The notes under the pieces: generated by a model
What the model was told of the DNA's origin: nothing
Database searches by the model: none
The model's input: only the letters and a program-made list of their open reading frames with translations
Shown here: positions 48,800 to 61,800 of the stretch, one piece after another
Numbering within the stretch: the first letter of the stretch is position 1
Layout of the letters: the number at the start of each line of letters is the position of its first letter
Position numbers and translations under genes: made by a program
Source: Diploscapter coronatus
Taxonomy: Eukaryota; Nematoda; Chromadorea; Rhabditida; Rhabditidae
Length of the DNA: 64,000 bases
Direction of reading: 5' to 3'
NCBI GenBank assembly: GCA_964036155.1
Contig: OZ038423.1
Location: 37,525,249 to 37,589,248 of the forward strand

Positions 48800-49341
48800 A
48801 TGGAAATAAAAATTTTTATATCCTCTATTTTATATCTGATCCTATTCCAAGAAGCAGGTGGTCGAAAGCATAGGAAGAGAACTGAGGTTTGGAGAAAGTA
48901 ATTTGGATTTTTAGGAACCGAATCTTAGATCCGAATCATCAACCAGGCTGATGCTAACGTCAAAGTTCACTGCCAGTCAATTCAACTCGATCAAAAGGAT
49001 AAATTCCTAGGACCCAACGAATCTATGCACTACAAGTTCCACGACATTGATCGAGGTGAGATCAAGCAAAAATCAAACCTCGGCCAAAATGATCCAGGTA
49101 ATCTTCATCATTGGTGCGATGCGTATGGCCTTTTCGATTTCTTCGAAACTTTCGACATCTACGGAAATGAAGCTCCAACCAAGAGGAACCAAACTTGGTA
49201 AATTTAATTTCATTTTTAAAACCATTTTGTTTGGTTTTTAGGCTTCTAAAATCTGACGGCCTATATTTGGAGGACACGAATGAAAAATACTTCGGCTGGT
49301 TCTGGAATTATCCGCCCTTCGAAACTTATGCAGTTGATTGA
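48800..49341 (+). CDS. Small secreted protein resembling plant S-protein homologues (self-incompatibility S1 fold)
   Basis: Four exons with matching phase (48800-48886, 48929-49055, 49098-49197, 49242-49341) give 137 residues. Both of the first introns are 42 bp. Residues 1-18 (MEIKIFISSILYLILFQE) look like a signal peptide. A dibasic KHRKR follows and could be a processing site. The mature part runs IRIINQADANVKVHCQS, LGPNESMHYKFHDID, HHWCDAYGLFDFFETFDIY and TWLLKSDGLYLED. These match in order the plant SPH pattern: a beta strand with N-Q, a VHC-S strand, a G-x-S-x-x-F strand, a W-C strand, an F-D-Y strand, and a W-x-x-x-x-D-G strand. The first two Cys are kept; the later C-x-x-C and C-terminal Cys are absent. 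In plants these small secreted proteins include pollen self-incompatibility factors. The role here is unknown. The family match is from memory and needs a profile search. Confidence 0.55.
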
Positions 49342-49363
49342 TGCCGTTTTCCGCAGATATTTC

Positions 49364-49394
49364 AATAAATAAATTGAAATTTTACACGTTTATT
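49364..49394. terminator. Abutting polyadenylation signals of two convergent genes
   Basis: AATAAA on the plus strand at 49364-49369 lies 23 bp after the SPH-like stop. A minus-strand AATAAA lies at 49389-49394, about 490 bp after the vab-10B stop. The 3' ends of the two transcripts would therefore overlap or meet. Confidence 0.45.
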
Positions 49395-49879
49395 CCGAAT
49401 AAGTACATAGAAATATGTATATCATCGCATGAACAAACGAAAATTGATATGACGAAGATATACATTTAGCAAAGTCAAATAATGATAAATGATAAAATAA
49501 ATGCACATTGCTAAGGCGCTTTCATATTGAGATATGTCATGTGCGTATCGTAACCGAACTCTATCAGATTCGAGCAAATTAAACTTTTTAGAACTAAAAT
49601 CAAGAATAAATAACTTAAAACATTCTGTGGGCAGTATACATTGAAAATATTATTACCTAGATTACCTAAATGAGAGGAAGATCAGTGATCTAGGGGGCGC
49701 TAATAATCATTTTCAACACCATTAACCCTAACCAAGAGAATAAATAACTATTTAAATAGATTCAGAATAAAGAGGATGATAAAGTGATGAGCTTCTAGTG
49801 CTTGTGTGAAGTCGCAGGATAGCTGCGTTCGGAACTAAATTACAATCGGCTAAAATTTAACTTTTGATCAGCAAGATTC
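49395..49879. other. Probable 3' UTR of vab-10B
   Basis: This lies between the vab-10B stop at 49880 and the minus-strand AATAAA. It is AT-rich and no ORF or repeat was recognised. Confidence 0.4.
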
Positions 49880-52800
49880 CTACCCGGATGTGGATTTCTT
49901 CTGTCTCAAAGACGGGATTTTCGTGGGTCGTTCAGAATCTCCAGAAGCTCGACTGTCAGGTCGGACCGGATAGTCATCCAATAACGAGCTCTGGCTGTTC
50001 GCCGCACTCGGTCGACCTAATCGCGAACCTGCAAAACTACTGTTCTCTGAAATTTGTCAGTTAAATTACCGGCCAGACTGAGATCACTGGGAGTTCGCTC
50101 GTATCGTGGAATGCGGCTTCCGCTTGCTTCGGCCACCCCAAACATGGGCAGGCTTCGCTCGGTCTTTTCACGAATCTTCATGATCGGGCCAGGAGTACCC
50201 GTAGCAGTTGTGTAGGTTTTGGATTCCTTGGCGTGGCGGTTCTTGGTGAAGGCTCGCATTGTGTCCATGGCGTTCGACGGGGCAGCGTCTTTGAATAGCA
50301 GATGAATGTTCGTGCGATCTAAAATCAAATATTTAAAAGAAGTTAGATTTGAATTTGAATTTGAACCTTTAGCTCTGCATGGATCGTGCTTTCCAAGGAA
50401 GTCATCCAGCGTGACCCATCCACCACCGACTCGGACCATGACAGTCGATCGCAGGATTCGCACCATTCGCTTGATCTGGGTGTCGCCAAATCGGTACGAC
50501 ATATCGCCGACTTTCTCGATGAGGAATGGCTGACAGCACTTGCAGGCGATTGTTTGTTTTCTGATTTCGTCGGCGATCTTCTGCTGTGGCGTGGCGGGCT
50601 CCCGGTTTCTCTGCAATTCATTTATTTTTATTGTTTTCCCTTCAAATCTTCAAGACTCACCTTGCTGTTGTCGAATCTCAGCGCGTCGATGAACTGCTTG
50701 GAGTTGATCATTCCATTCCTGTCAAATAGGTCTGCCACCTTGTTCATCTCCAGCCTCGACGTCTCGAAGCGACTCTGGATGATGGCGTCGATGAAGGTCT
50801 CTCGCGGGACAAGTCCGGTGTGAGACCGATCCATTCGTCGGAACAGGTCAGTGACTCGAGCCTTGATGTGGTCGTTCCATTCCAGGTATCGCTCTTTCCA
50901 ATCTTCCCACTGCCAGCCTTCAAGTCGCTTCATTTCCTCCAGCAACTTCTCGTGGTTGTCCAATGAACTCTGCAGTCCCATCGCATCGAGCCACAACTGC
51001 TTCCAGTCGCTTTCGAGTTGATCCACTTCTGGATTTCTGACACCCTTTCGTTGTCCTTTGATGACTGCGTCGACTTCGGGCTGCTTCTCGCGAAGATCGT
51101 CTTCAAACTTGGAGAACTCTTCGAGGACGTCCTGCATGATTTCCAGATTTTCTGCAGGTGGGTATCCAGCGAGTTTGGCGAGCTCGTCCTTCTTCTCCGC
51201 AACGAATTTCTGCAGCTTCCTGAGTTGTTCTTCACGCTGCTTCTCTGCCTGGATCTGTTCAAGAAGTGCGAATTCTCTGTCATCAGCTCGATCGGAGACC
51301 TCCTTCCACCTTCCATCAATGACCTTCTTCCAGTGCTTAATAGGCTGCTCCGCCCGAGGATGGCAATGGTCTTGGATCTTCTGCGCCAGCTCCAAGCATT
51401 CGTCTCTGTTGGGCTTCGATTTTTCAAGTTCGGACTTCACTTGTTCGACGATCTCCAAAGCAGCTTCCAAGTCAGTCGTGGGTCCCTTCAGCTTCTGCTC
51501 TGTGGCGGCCAGCCAGTCCAACATCGCGTGAGCCTTCGCATCGAAGTCATCAGCCAATTTCTCGGCTTCTTTCAAACTGGCACTTCTGCTTCTGGCGTTA
51601 TCTTCGATTTCGTCCCATTTAACCAACAGCCGGTCCCTGGCGTCCTCGATTTCTTTCCTCTCGACTGGATTTTCTTCATGGGCGATGAGTTCGTCTGCCT
51701 TCTTCAGGAGCCGCTCCAGGCCGTTCTTCTTCGTCTTCCTCTCCCCAGCGCGTCGTTCATCCTCTTCCACCAGGCCACGAACAGTGTCGATATCTCCCTC
51801 GATGTGGGCCGGGTCGAATTTGGAGTCGGCCTCAATCTGGGTGTCTGCCCATTTCTCAGCCTCTGCCACAGCTTCTTCGAATGCTCCTCCTTCGATGACA
51901 GCTTGCTCAGCGTCTTGGAGTCGGTCTATCGCTTTTCCGACAAGATCGCTCCATCTCCGTCCCAAGGTATCGTTCCTGGTGATGATCTGCTTGATCTCCT
52001 GTTTTGGTGCATGCTCTGCCAAAGTGATCCCTCGCTTCTTGGTGATGTCGAATATAGGCTGTTTCTTGCCGATCTCCTTCTGAATTTCTCGGATGTCCTC
52101 GAGCTGCTGTTTGAGCTTGTCGAGGTTGGCTGTGTGGGGTTGCTGATCTCCAAGCTTCTGCTCGATGTCTTCCATCCAGTCTTCCAACTCTTCAACTCCG
52201 CCCATCCACAATTGAACCTGAAATTTTCGCCTTCCAAAAGTTTAGATTTCCTATTCAAACCTCATCATTTGCAGCCTGAAGTTGCTTCGCTCTCTCGGCG
52301 GTTCTGCTCTGGATTTTCTCAAATTGAAGTTTCAGGGAGACGAGCTTGTTCTTGATGGGGATGGCGTCCTTCTTCTCACAATAGTACTGCATTCGATTGC
52401 CAGTAGCCTGATTCTCGGCCATCAGTTGCTTTCTGAAGGAATAATTTCTTTATTGTGAAATGCAAAGTCTGAAATACCTCGCTGCAACGTCCGCAACCCA
52501 TTCTTCGTGCTCTTCAATTTGTTTGGCCAACGGTTCGGGAACGCGACTGACAGGTGGCAACTTGGCCAGTCTCGTTTCAGCCGCCTTCAACCACGCGACC
52601 GTGTCGTTCATCGCTTCATCCAACGCTCGGGCATCGTCCAAAGCCACGCGAAGCTTCGTCTCCCTGTCGGCAGCAAGCTCCTTGACTTTGGCCCATTTTG
52701 ACTTGATGACTGGATGATTTCTGCCGATCCACGATTCGGTGTCGTTGCCGTGCTCAGTCAGATAGCGATCAGTCTCCCGGATGTATCCGTCCAGTCGAGG

Positions 52801-55800
52801 AGCGCTGCCTTCGATCTGAATTTAAGCAATTTATTTGTTTTCGATCTTATGCTATATGACGACCAACCTCAGCCTTGAGCATTCTGAAGTCATCCATCTG
52901 CGCTTCTGCGGTTTCTGGCAACCCTCCAGTCGGTTTCGTCGTTGCGAGTTGCTGCTCCATATCATCCAACCAGCCGAGCCACTTATCCATCTCGCCTCCG
53001 ACGGTATCAATTTCTCCTTTGGCCTGCAATTGTTTAAACATCTTCTGTGTATTAAATAAATTGCTAATTTACCGTATCCATTTTGTGGCTCAGCGAATCC
53101 AAAGTGTCGTTAAGATCTTTCCACTTCTCGTTCATCGTGTTGATCTTCTTCGAAGTATCTGACTGCGAATCCTCTTTTAGCAATCGAGCGGCTGCTTGAT
53201 TCAGCGATGCCACACTAAAGTCATAGCTTCATTTCCATAAGCTCCTTTTTCTAATTATTTATTTTCACAATTTTACCGATTCCAAGAAAGATTGATAATC
53301 ATAAATACGCAATAGCAGCATACCAGCCAAGGAATGTAAGAACCGGCATAGACAAGCGCAGAAAATAGAAAACTCATATCAGCTTTCAAAGCTATTGCGA
53401 AAAGTTCAAAGGACGTGCAAAAACAAATGCCAAAGTTTCACATTTCCAAGATCGATATGCATGAAGTGATAGATAGCTTGCTCTATCAATTCCTAGTCCT
53501 CACAAGTTTATGATCGTCGTGCAAACATGGAAATTTTGCGCTTGCAGCAGCAATGTTTGAAGAGCTTCGTTTTGTTTGTGAACCAATTCAAAACTAACCG
53601 AGGTTCGTGAGCATGGACGTCGTTTCTGACGACAGTCAGCTTGCATTGCTGGATTTCTATCTCTCGAAGCGAGGCTCTTCCTGTGGGGGTCAGTTCGTTG
53701 AGTGTCGTCTTCGTCCTGTCCATCCAAGCGATCAACTGATCAGCAGCGTCACCCCAGTGACCCATTTGAAGAAGTGCATTTTCCACCTGAAATAAATATC
53801 CTCAAATAGTCTATTTTTCAAGGGGTATTCTACCTTGTGCTGCCTATCTGCCAGAGCTCCATAGAGCTTGGCCCAACGCGCGTTCAACTCAGCTATTGGC
53901 TCTCTGACGACTGCAGCCAAATGCGCTGGCGCTCCAGCAGCCATTTTGTTGGCGGTTTGAGCCAATTGCTCCTTGAGTACAGCTTTCTGAAATTTCAACA
54001 TTTTCTATCCGAGTTTTTGAATAAATTCAAACCTGATCGATCTCGTCCTTGAATTTGTGAATCTCGTCGAGCAGAGTTGGAATGTCGTCGATCTTCAACT
54101 GTTCGGGAATCGGTAATTGTGCAGCATGTTTCTCAGCTCCATCCAACCAGCCCAGAAGCATCTGGAGATCTCCGTGGAATGCCATGGCGTCGTCCATTGC
54201 AGCGACCAAGTCGCGATTCTTCTCAGCGAACAGCCTCGTGATTGTATTCCACCCCTGATGAACTGCACCAACTTGAGCGTCAACGACTGCCTTCTCCTCT
54301 GCCGGAATGATACTGGCCAGCTCGGCTCCTGCCTGAGTCAGAGCAGCAATTCTTGGCTCAGTTTTGCTCATTTCCGCATTGACGTCGTGCATTGTAGCTT
54401 GCTGTGCTTGAAGTTGCACTGGCTGGCCTGTGGCTGGCTCCATCGTTTCCAGCCGAACTCGCAAGTCGTCGACTGCCTTCTGGCATTGATCCAACTCCGA
54501 CCAGAAACTCTTCGCCTTCGCCAAGACCTCTTCAAGATATTGTCCACGCTGTGCTGCTCCAGCCTCGATGTCTTTCCACAACTTCTCGAGTTTTTCCAAT
54601 TTTCCCGTAACTTCCGCTCCAGCCGAATCTCCTTGTGGAACTGCGGATAAAAGTTCTGCTGCACTTTCCTTCAATGCGGCATAGGCAGCTTCCTTCTGAC
54701 GTAGACTGTCCAAGATAGCTTGATTCTCTGCCAATCGTCCTTGAAGTATGGCTGGATCTGCAGAGATTCCGTCGTTTTCACGAAGTCTGTCGGCTGCTCC
54801 TTGGAGATTCTGCACGAACGTTTCGAGTCGTTCGCCAAATCCACTGGTAGCATCGATCGTCGAGTCGATTGCTGCCCCTCTGTTCGAAATGTTGTCACGC
54901 AGTTCGTTGTATCTGAAGAAATTATTATCATTTTTTCAAAAATAAATTTAAATTTACCTATTGACGACTTCTCCAGCCAATTCTGCCAGCTTGTGAGCCT
55001 CAAGCTCTGCGCAAATTTCTTGAAGAGCTCGGACGTCGCTCTCGAATCTGTCGATGATAGGTCGATATGCAGTGACCTAAAAAGTTATTATTCCTCGTAA
55101 CAAAATAATTTCGCTTCTCACCTGTTGAGCAAGATACTGGTTGTGTTCGTGCATGGCTTTGAGGGTGGGTTGTGGAGTGACCGTCGTGATTGCTGGCGAA
55201 GCAGTCAGCTCGTGCTCCATGTCATCCAGCCAGTCATTCAATTCGTCGAATTCATTCGCCAATTGCTGAGCCAGAACATAGGCTCGTTCCAACTGTTCAG
55301 TTCGATCAGAGCACAAGTTCCAAACCTAGAATTCAAAATTTACATAGTCTTAGAATTCATACGATCTTACTTCATCGATCAATTGCTTGCCGAGATCGCA
55401 CCGTTCGACCAGAGGAGATATCGGCACTGCTGCTCCATCTTCTCCATGCGCTGTCTCGAGCTGACGAGCCAATTTTCTTGCTTCAGCAATGACGTCGCGG
55501 AGCTTCATTCTATTCGCGGCAACGTCGTCGTTCATGAGCTTCTGATTCTTCAACTGCGTCTTCAGGAATTCGGGATCAATTGATGGTGGACCTGCGGCGA
55601 TTAGGCGGTCGCGTGCATCTTGAAGCCAATCGACGAGGAAGTCCAGGTCGTCGAGAATAGCCCGTGATTGCTTGTCCGCCAAATCCATTCTCTCGACACG
55701 ACGTCCAACTTTGTCCGCAATCTGGTTGACGATTTTGTTCATTTCGGCAGTGTTTTGGTAGAGCTCCTCAGCTCGTTCAGGACTGCAGAGTGCTTGAAGC

Positions 55801-58800
55801 TGAGTAGAAACCGCTGTCAAATCGTCGACTTCTGGGCGCCATTTGCCAATGTCGTCTTCCATGTTGTAGAGGAAGTGAGCTTGAGCTTCGAGGTCTGCTT
55901 CATCCAAATTTGCCAGGTCTTGTTCAACAGCTTCTGTCCATCTCATCACGTCTTCGAAGCCGTCGTGGAATCGTTCGGATAGCGGAATTGCTTTGGTGAG
56001 CAAAGCCAACTTCTCATCGGTCAGTGACATAATATCGGCGTATCGGATCTTCATGGAATCGATTTGCTGTTGTAGCTGCATAGCTTCGTCTCCTTCAGAC
56101 TGCCTGCACAACTCCCTGCCCATTTCGATGATGTCGGTCATGAGCTGATCCTTTTCGGCTACAGCCACTGCCAAGTCGGCCACGATGTTGCTCTGTTCGA
56201 TGAGGTCGTCTGGGGCAATGGGAAGCTCGTCGAGTTCCAGAATCTTTCGTTCGGTATCAGTCAGCCACGCCTCCATATCGTCTTTGTTCGCTGTGAACTC
56301 TCCGATCTGATCTGCCAACGAGGACATTGCTTCCTGCATCGTCGCCAAGTTTACTCTGAGGGCCTCGTGCCTTCCTGCCAGGTTTCTGGATTGCTGCTCC
56401 ACAACAGCCGCATCGTCAACGCTTACGAGAGTGCACAGCATCGGCGTTAGCGCGATGATATCATCCACAGCTGCCTGTTGAGAGTCCAATTCATTTGCCA
56501 ATTGATGCTGTGCCGATTCCTGGGATTTGGCCTTATCGACTGTCGTCGGAACTTTCGCCAATGGAACCAGCTTCTTCTCGGCTTGAGATAACCAGCTGTC
56601 GAGTGGTCCTGTGATTTCTGATAGCCGCTCTGCCAAATCGACTGCTTCAAGAAGACGCGCTTGCTTGTCGTGGGCATTGTTGAGCAAGTCCTTGTAGCGT
56701 TGTTGAATTTGCTCATCTTTCTGCTTCAAGTTTTTCTTCTCTTCTGACGGTGCTGATTCGGACATTTTGTCGATCAAATTTGCGAATCCATTGACGCTGG
56801 CTTGTTTGTCCTCGATGTGCTTGAGGAGGACGTCATAGGCGTGATGTTGAGCTTTTGCGACCTTGGCATCTGCAGCTGGTGGCTTCTGGTTCTCGACCAT
56901 TTCCTCAGTTTCCTCAAGCCAATTCAGCAAGGCCCTATGAGCATCTTCGTATCGTCCCAACTGCTGCACAGCGGCATCAACGGCAAGCTCTCTATCTGCC
57001 AGAGCTGCCGAAACCGATGACCAGGCATGAGAAACGTTGTGAAGGGCCTTGTCCAATTCGGTGGTGTCGCTTTCGGGTCCGGCAGTCTTGATCAGAGCTT
57101 TGCAATCGGATACGAAGTCGTCGACTTTTGAAGAGAGTGGTTTGAGTTGTTCCTTCAACTGCTTGACTCTGTCTGCCTGCTTCTTGGGGTCCACAAGATG
57201 ATGTCCATTCTTCATTTCATCAGCGTCACTGATTGCATTCAGTTGGGAAATCAAATTCTCAGCGTCTCTTCCGAGAGCTTCGACTTCCTGCTGGGTTTGA
57301 CGAATTCCCTTCTCTCGTTGACCGAGTCTCTTACGTGCTCGCGCAATCAACCGTTTGACATCATCGCATTCAGCTTTGTTCGAGGCCAACTGCGGTTCGC
57401 TGACCAATCCATCCTTGAACGACTTTTCCCAGTCATTCAGAACTGAATCCAGCTCTGCTTCTTTATCGCCCAATCTTCCGTCGATGTCTTGACACTCTTC
57501 CAGCTGCTTCGCGAGCTCTGCCTGGCTTCGTCCAATGTGATCGAGATCGCCAATTTCCTGATTCAGCGATTGAATGTCGCCAATGAGTCGTTTCGTTCGT
57601 TCTTTCGCTCTTTCAACTGCGTCCTTCTTCTCGCCAAGCTGGTTCTCCAGATCCTTCAAGGCCGAAATCAATGAGTCAAATTGGTGCTCCAGATTTTCGA
57701 TTGCTTCAGGAATTCGCGAAGCTTCTTCTGGTTTGAGCACTTTCTTCAATTCGTCGCCACAACCACGAAGTTCGCGATGTCTTCGATTCCAGAATCCATC
57801 CACATCCGCTAACATTGAATGAACTCTTTCGCGATTTGCTGCGCTGCCAGTCAAGGACTTCATGCTGTCGTTCTGCTCATCCACGAATTGCTGGGCTCCT
57901 TCCACGAGTTTTCCAAATTTATCGTTCAAGTCCAGTTTTCTCTGAACCACTCCAACAGCAGCCTTCGCTCTCTTGACGATGTTCTTCGCGTCGTCGTTCA
58001 GATTATCAGCTCTTCTCTTCAGTTTGTTCGAGTCTGGGCCTGGAGCAGAAGCTTCGATTCGTCCTGCCAAATTCGAGAGAGCTTCCGTTTCATTCAATCG
58101 ACGATCCATCGTCGATTCAACCAGCTTCAACGCATCACAGGCTTCTGCGGGATCACTGTCCGCATGGCTAATCACGTCGTCGAGCTCTTTTTCGTCCGCC
58201 TTCAGTCTCTTCTCCAGGGCATTCGCAGAATCGTCAAATTGTCGTACGAGGTCGGCAACTTTGTCCAACAGTGTCTGTCTGTCCTTTGCAGCTAGCAGCA
58301 ATGGTGGCCAAATCTTCGCCAGTTCTTCCGATTTTGATTTCATTTCTGGATCGGGAGTCCGCTTCAGTTGATCAGCAACTTTCGCCCTTATCAAGGAGAC
58401 ATCGCCTTCTTTGCTGATCAGTTTGTTGTAGATTCCGGCAGATGCTCTCGATTGATCTGCCAACTTGTTGATGTCGGCAGAAATTGGTGGAGCTTGGTCG
58501 ATCTCACTCTGGCATTGCCTGGCGATCTGCAAAAGTCCATCGAGCTGTTCTTCCAAAGCAGCACCCTCAGTTCTCATCGATAGGGCTGCCAGTTTGACGT
58601 TGTCAATCTTCTTCGCAACTTCTCCAGCCTTCTTCTTGGCGCCAGAAATCTGATCGGCGATGTCGTTTCGATTTGTCACGTCGATTGGAATCTCATCTGC
58701 CTCATTCAGTTTCGCATCCAGTTGTGCCAAGGTCGTATCCAATCCGGCGACACTTGATTTGAGCTCATCCAAGGTTGCCAGCTGTTTGTCGACTTGTCCC

Positions 58801-61800
58801 GAAGGCAGCGATGCAGCTCGATCCACACCAGACTCAAGTTCGCCAATTTGTTGACGCATATCTTTCTGGAGGGCACGAATTTCGTTTCCAAGCGCGGTCG
58901 CTCTGGCAATGCCGTCTTCCTTTTCGTTGAGATTTTCCTCCAACGACTTCCATCTTCTATTCAGGTCTGACAGCTTCTGTTGGAGAGCAGCGACGCTGTC
59001 CTTGTCAGACGATGACTGTGCGAGTTGATTTGCCGTATCAGTGAGCTTCTCGAGAGTCGGCTTCTCGCTGTCTGCTTCTGCCTTCATGATTTGGACTTGT
59101 CCAAGTTGAGTTCTGCCAACAGCTGGTTCAGTACTGGGAAGTCCGATCGCATCCACCATTCGCTTCTTGCCATTCAACCACTTTTCCAACTGGGCAGCTC
59201 CTTCCAGCAATTTCTCGGCGGCAAGGGCTCTGGACCGTGCAGCGTCGAAATCGTCGCCAAGGGCTTCCCATTCGTCAGCCAATTTCCGCTCCCTGTCGTG
59301 GGCGGCCTGAGCTTCTTCAGGAACTCCAGCTTCATTCGCCAATTCCCGAGCTCGAATGCGCAATTCATCGAGTCTTCGCTGTTCGCCACGTCCACTCTTG
59401 TCCATTCGTTCAAGTTGGGCCAGCTGAGAGGTAGCATCGTCTTTGGTGATAGGAATAGGGAGTTGGGCGAGGGCTTTCCGGTGTGCAGCAATCCGGTCTG
59501 TCAGTTCTGACGCCGCATCGTCGACTTCGATGGCTTTCTGCTCATTTCGGTTGATCTTGTCGCCACGAGATTTCAACGCATCTCCCAAATTGTTGTATTT
59601 CGAAATCAACTCAGAGATAATTCTTGGCGCTGTACCAGATCTGCTTCCACCTCCAGCGGCATTTTCTGCTTCCATCAGCTTTGCACCAACTGCCTCGAGC
59701 TCCTCCAACTGAGAATGTCCTTGTTGGTGCCTGTCGGCGAAATTGGCGAGTTCTTTGCGCTGTTCTTGCAGTCGTGGTCGTTCTATCGAGACTGGAGCCA
59801 GCTTCTTCAAGTCATCTTCAAATCTGCCGAGCCACGACGAAGTGCGATCCTTGGCGTCGTCAAATTGCGCCTCCAACTGTTCCAACGAGGCTCGTCGCTC
59901 TCTCTTCGATCCGAGTTCTTTCTCCATAGCAACGATTCGATTGGATAACGAGTCAGCGAGCTGGTCAATTTCTTCGGTTTCCGTGGCGTTCGGAATTGCC
60001 TCCAAGTGTTTGACAGTGTTCCTGATGTCATCCATCTGCTTGTTGACTGACTCAAGAGCCTTCAATGCATCTGTGATTCTTCCATCGTCTCTGGCTGGGG
60101 TAGAACGGACCAATGAAGCCGTAACGTCGATATCTCTTGAGAGTTTGTCGCCAGCCACGGCAAGTGATTGCACTCCAGATAGGGCGTCTGCCACGTTGTC
60201 GCGGAATCCTCGGAGATGAGTCGCACCTTTCAGCAGTCGTTGTTCTGCGTCTCTCAATTGCGCTGCAGTCGCATCGCGAGTTTTCGGTTCGAGTTGATTG
60301 AGTTTGCCTTTGAGTTCTTCAATAAGGGCAAGTCGGCTGTCCAATTCAGTCCTCAGAAGCTGCTCGTCTTGCTTCAATTCGAGTAGAGGCTTCTCTTTCA
60401 GCGGAATATCCTTGGGTTCGCGCACCGTGTTTCCGAAAACTTCGGCCCAATCAGCAAGCGAGGAGACGGTTTCTTTGACGCCTTCGCTAGCAGCAATCGC
60501 AGCCGTTGCCGAGTTCACATTTTGTTGTAGCCGATCGAGAGCGCTGTCGTGCCGGTTTCTTCTCTTGGCCATTTCGTCCTCGTGCTGCTTCTTCACATCC
60601 GGCAAAGCCTCGCAGCCTTCAAGTGCTCCCAGCAATTTTCTTGATGCTTGTTCAGCGTCGTCCAAACGGGATTGTTCACCAGCAGCCTGAATTCCCCGAC
60701 TTCTATCTAAGTGAGTAAACTTTTCGCACCTGTTTGTTCAGCTCGTCAATCATTCTCAGCTTCTCTTCCGGAGGTAGATTCATTTGTTCAATGTGCTGGA
60801 TGGAGCGCTCCAAGTCACTGAGCCAATCGTCAGCATTTCTAGCATGGCGCTTGTGCTCATCCGCAAGGGCTTCGATGCGATTTTGAAATTGCAGCAGATC
60901 TTGGCATTGCTTGACCAACTGATTGTAGTCATCCTAGAAGATCAAGTGTTCGTATCTAATAATTCAAAAATAATAACCGAACCTCGACACGGTATTTCGT
61001 TTCCCGGACTTCGTTGGCATTGATGGCGTTTTCTGGAGTCGATGGAGCTTCAGCATAGAGTGCAGCAATTTCCTGTATTTTTAGAAATTAAAACAAATCG
61101 CTAGAAAATAAAATGCCTCTTCGATTCTAGCTAATACTGAACCAATAGCTTTGAGACGGTGCTCCTCTCTAGTGATTTCATCCAACAAAATACGAGCTTC
61201 GCGTCTGGCCTTAAATTTTTAGGTTTTTCAAGAATAACTAAATTTGTGTATACGTCTGATAGCATTTCCGGATTAGCGCTTTTAACGCGGACGTCACCAA
61301 TAACTCGAGTTCGATCGGTCATCCAAGATTGCATAGAACTAGCCAGAGTAGAGAATTCAATTAGCAAGGAGGCAAGGATGTTCAACCTTAATTTACTCAA
61401 ATTTTCCTAAAACCTAGTAGATCTAGTAGATTTTGCACATGATGAATCATCATCATCATCATACAAATCAATATATTGTTCATGTGTTGTATGTGTTGAA
61501 TTGGATATATGCAATAATGCAATATTCGGAATCGAAACAGGGGAGATATTATCTCTCCATCCATCTCCGCAAATGTAAATGTGTCAAAATATGGAACATT
61601 GGATCTAGATCAAGTGTTCCGTTTGAAAAGGGGCATTCAAGTAAATTTTGCTAACACAAATCTAGTACCTTTGATAGACTCCTTCCACAGTACGGAGTAC
61701 GTTGTCGTAGTCTCCAGCCAGCTGATTGCGCTTTTCACGCAGAGCAGCAAACTGTTCAGGGGGCATAGTGGTCGCCCCTTCAGAACATAGCTGGTCAACC

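Noticed and set aside
51018..52355. Long plus-strand open frame of 445 codons
   Set aside because: It is the antisense of the vab-10B spectrin-repeat exon. Low stop density on the opposite strand follows from the codon bias of the repeats, and the translation shows no family features.
61440..61465. Short CAT/ATG trinucleotide run in a vab-10 intron
   Set aside because: A brief microsatellite with no further structure.
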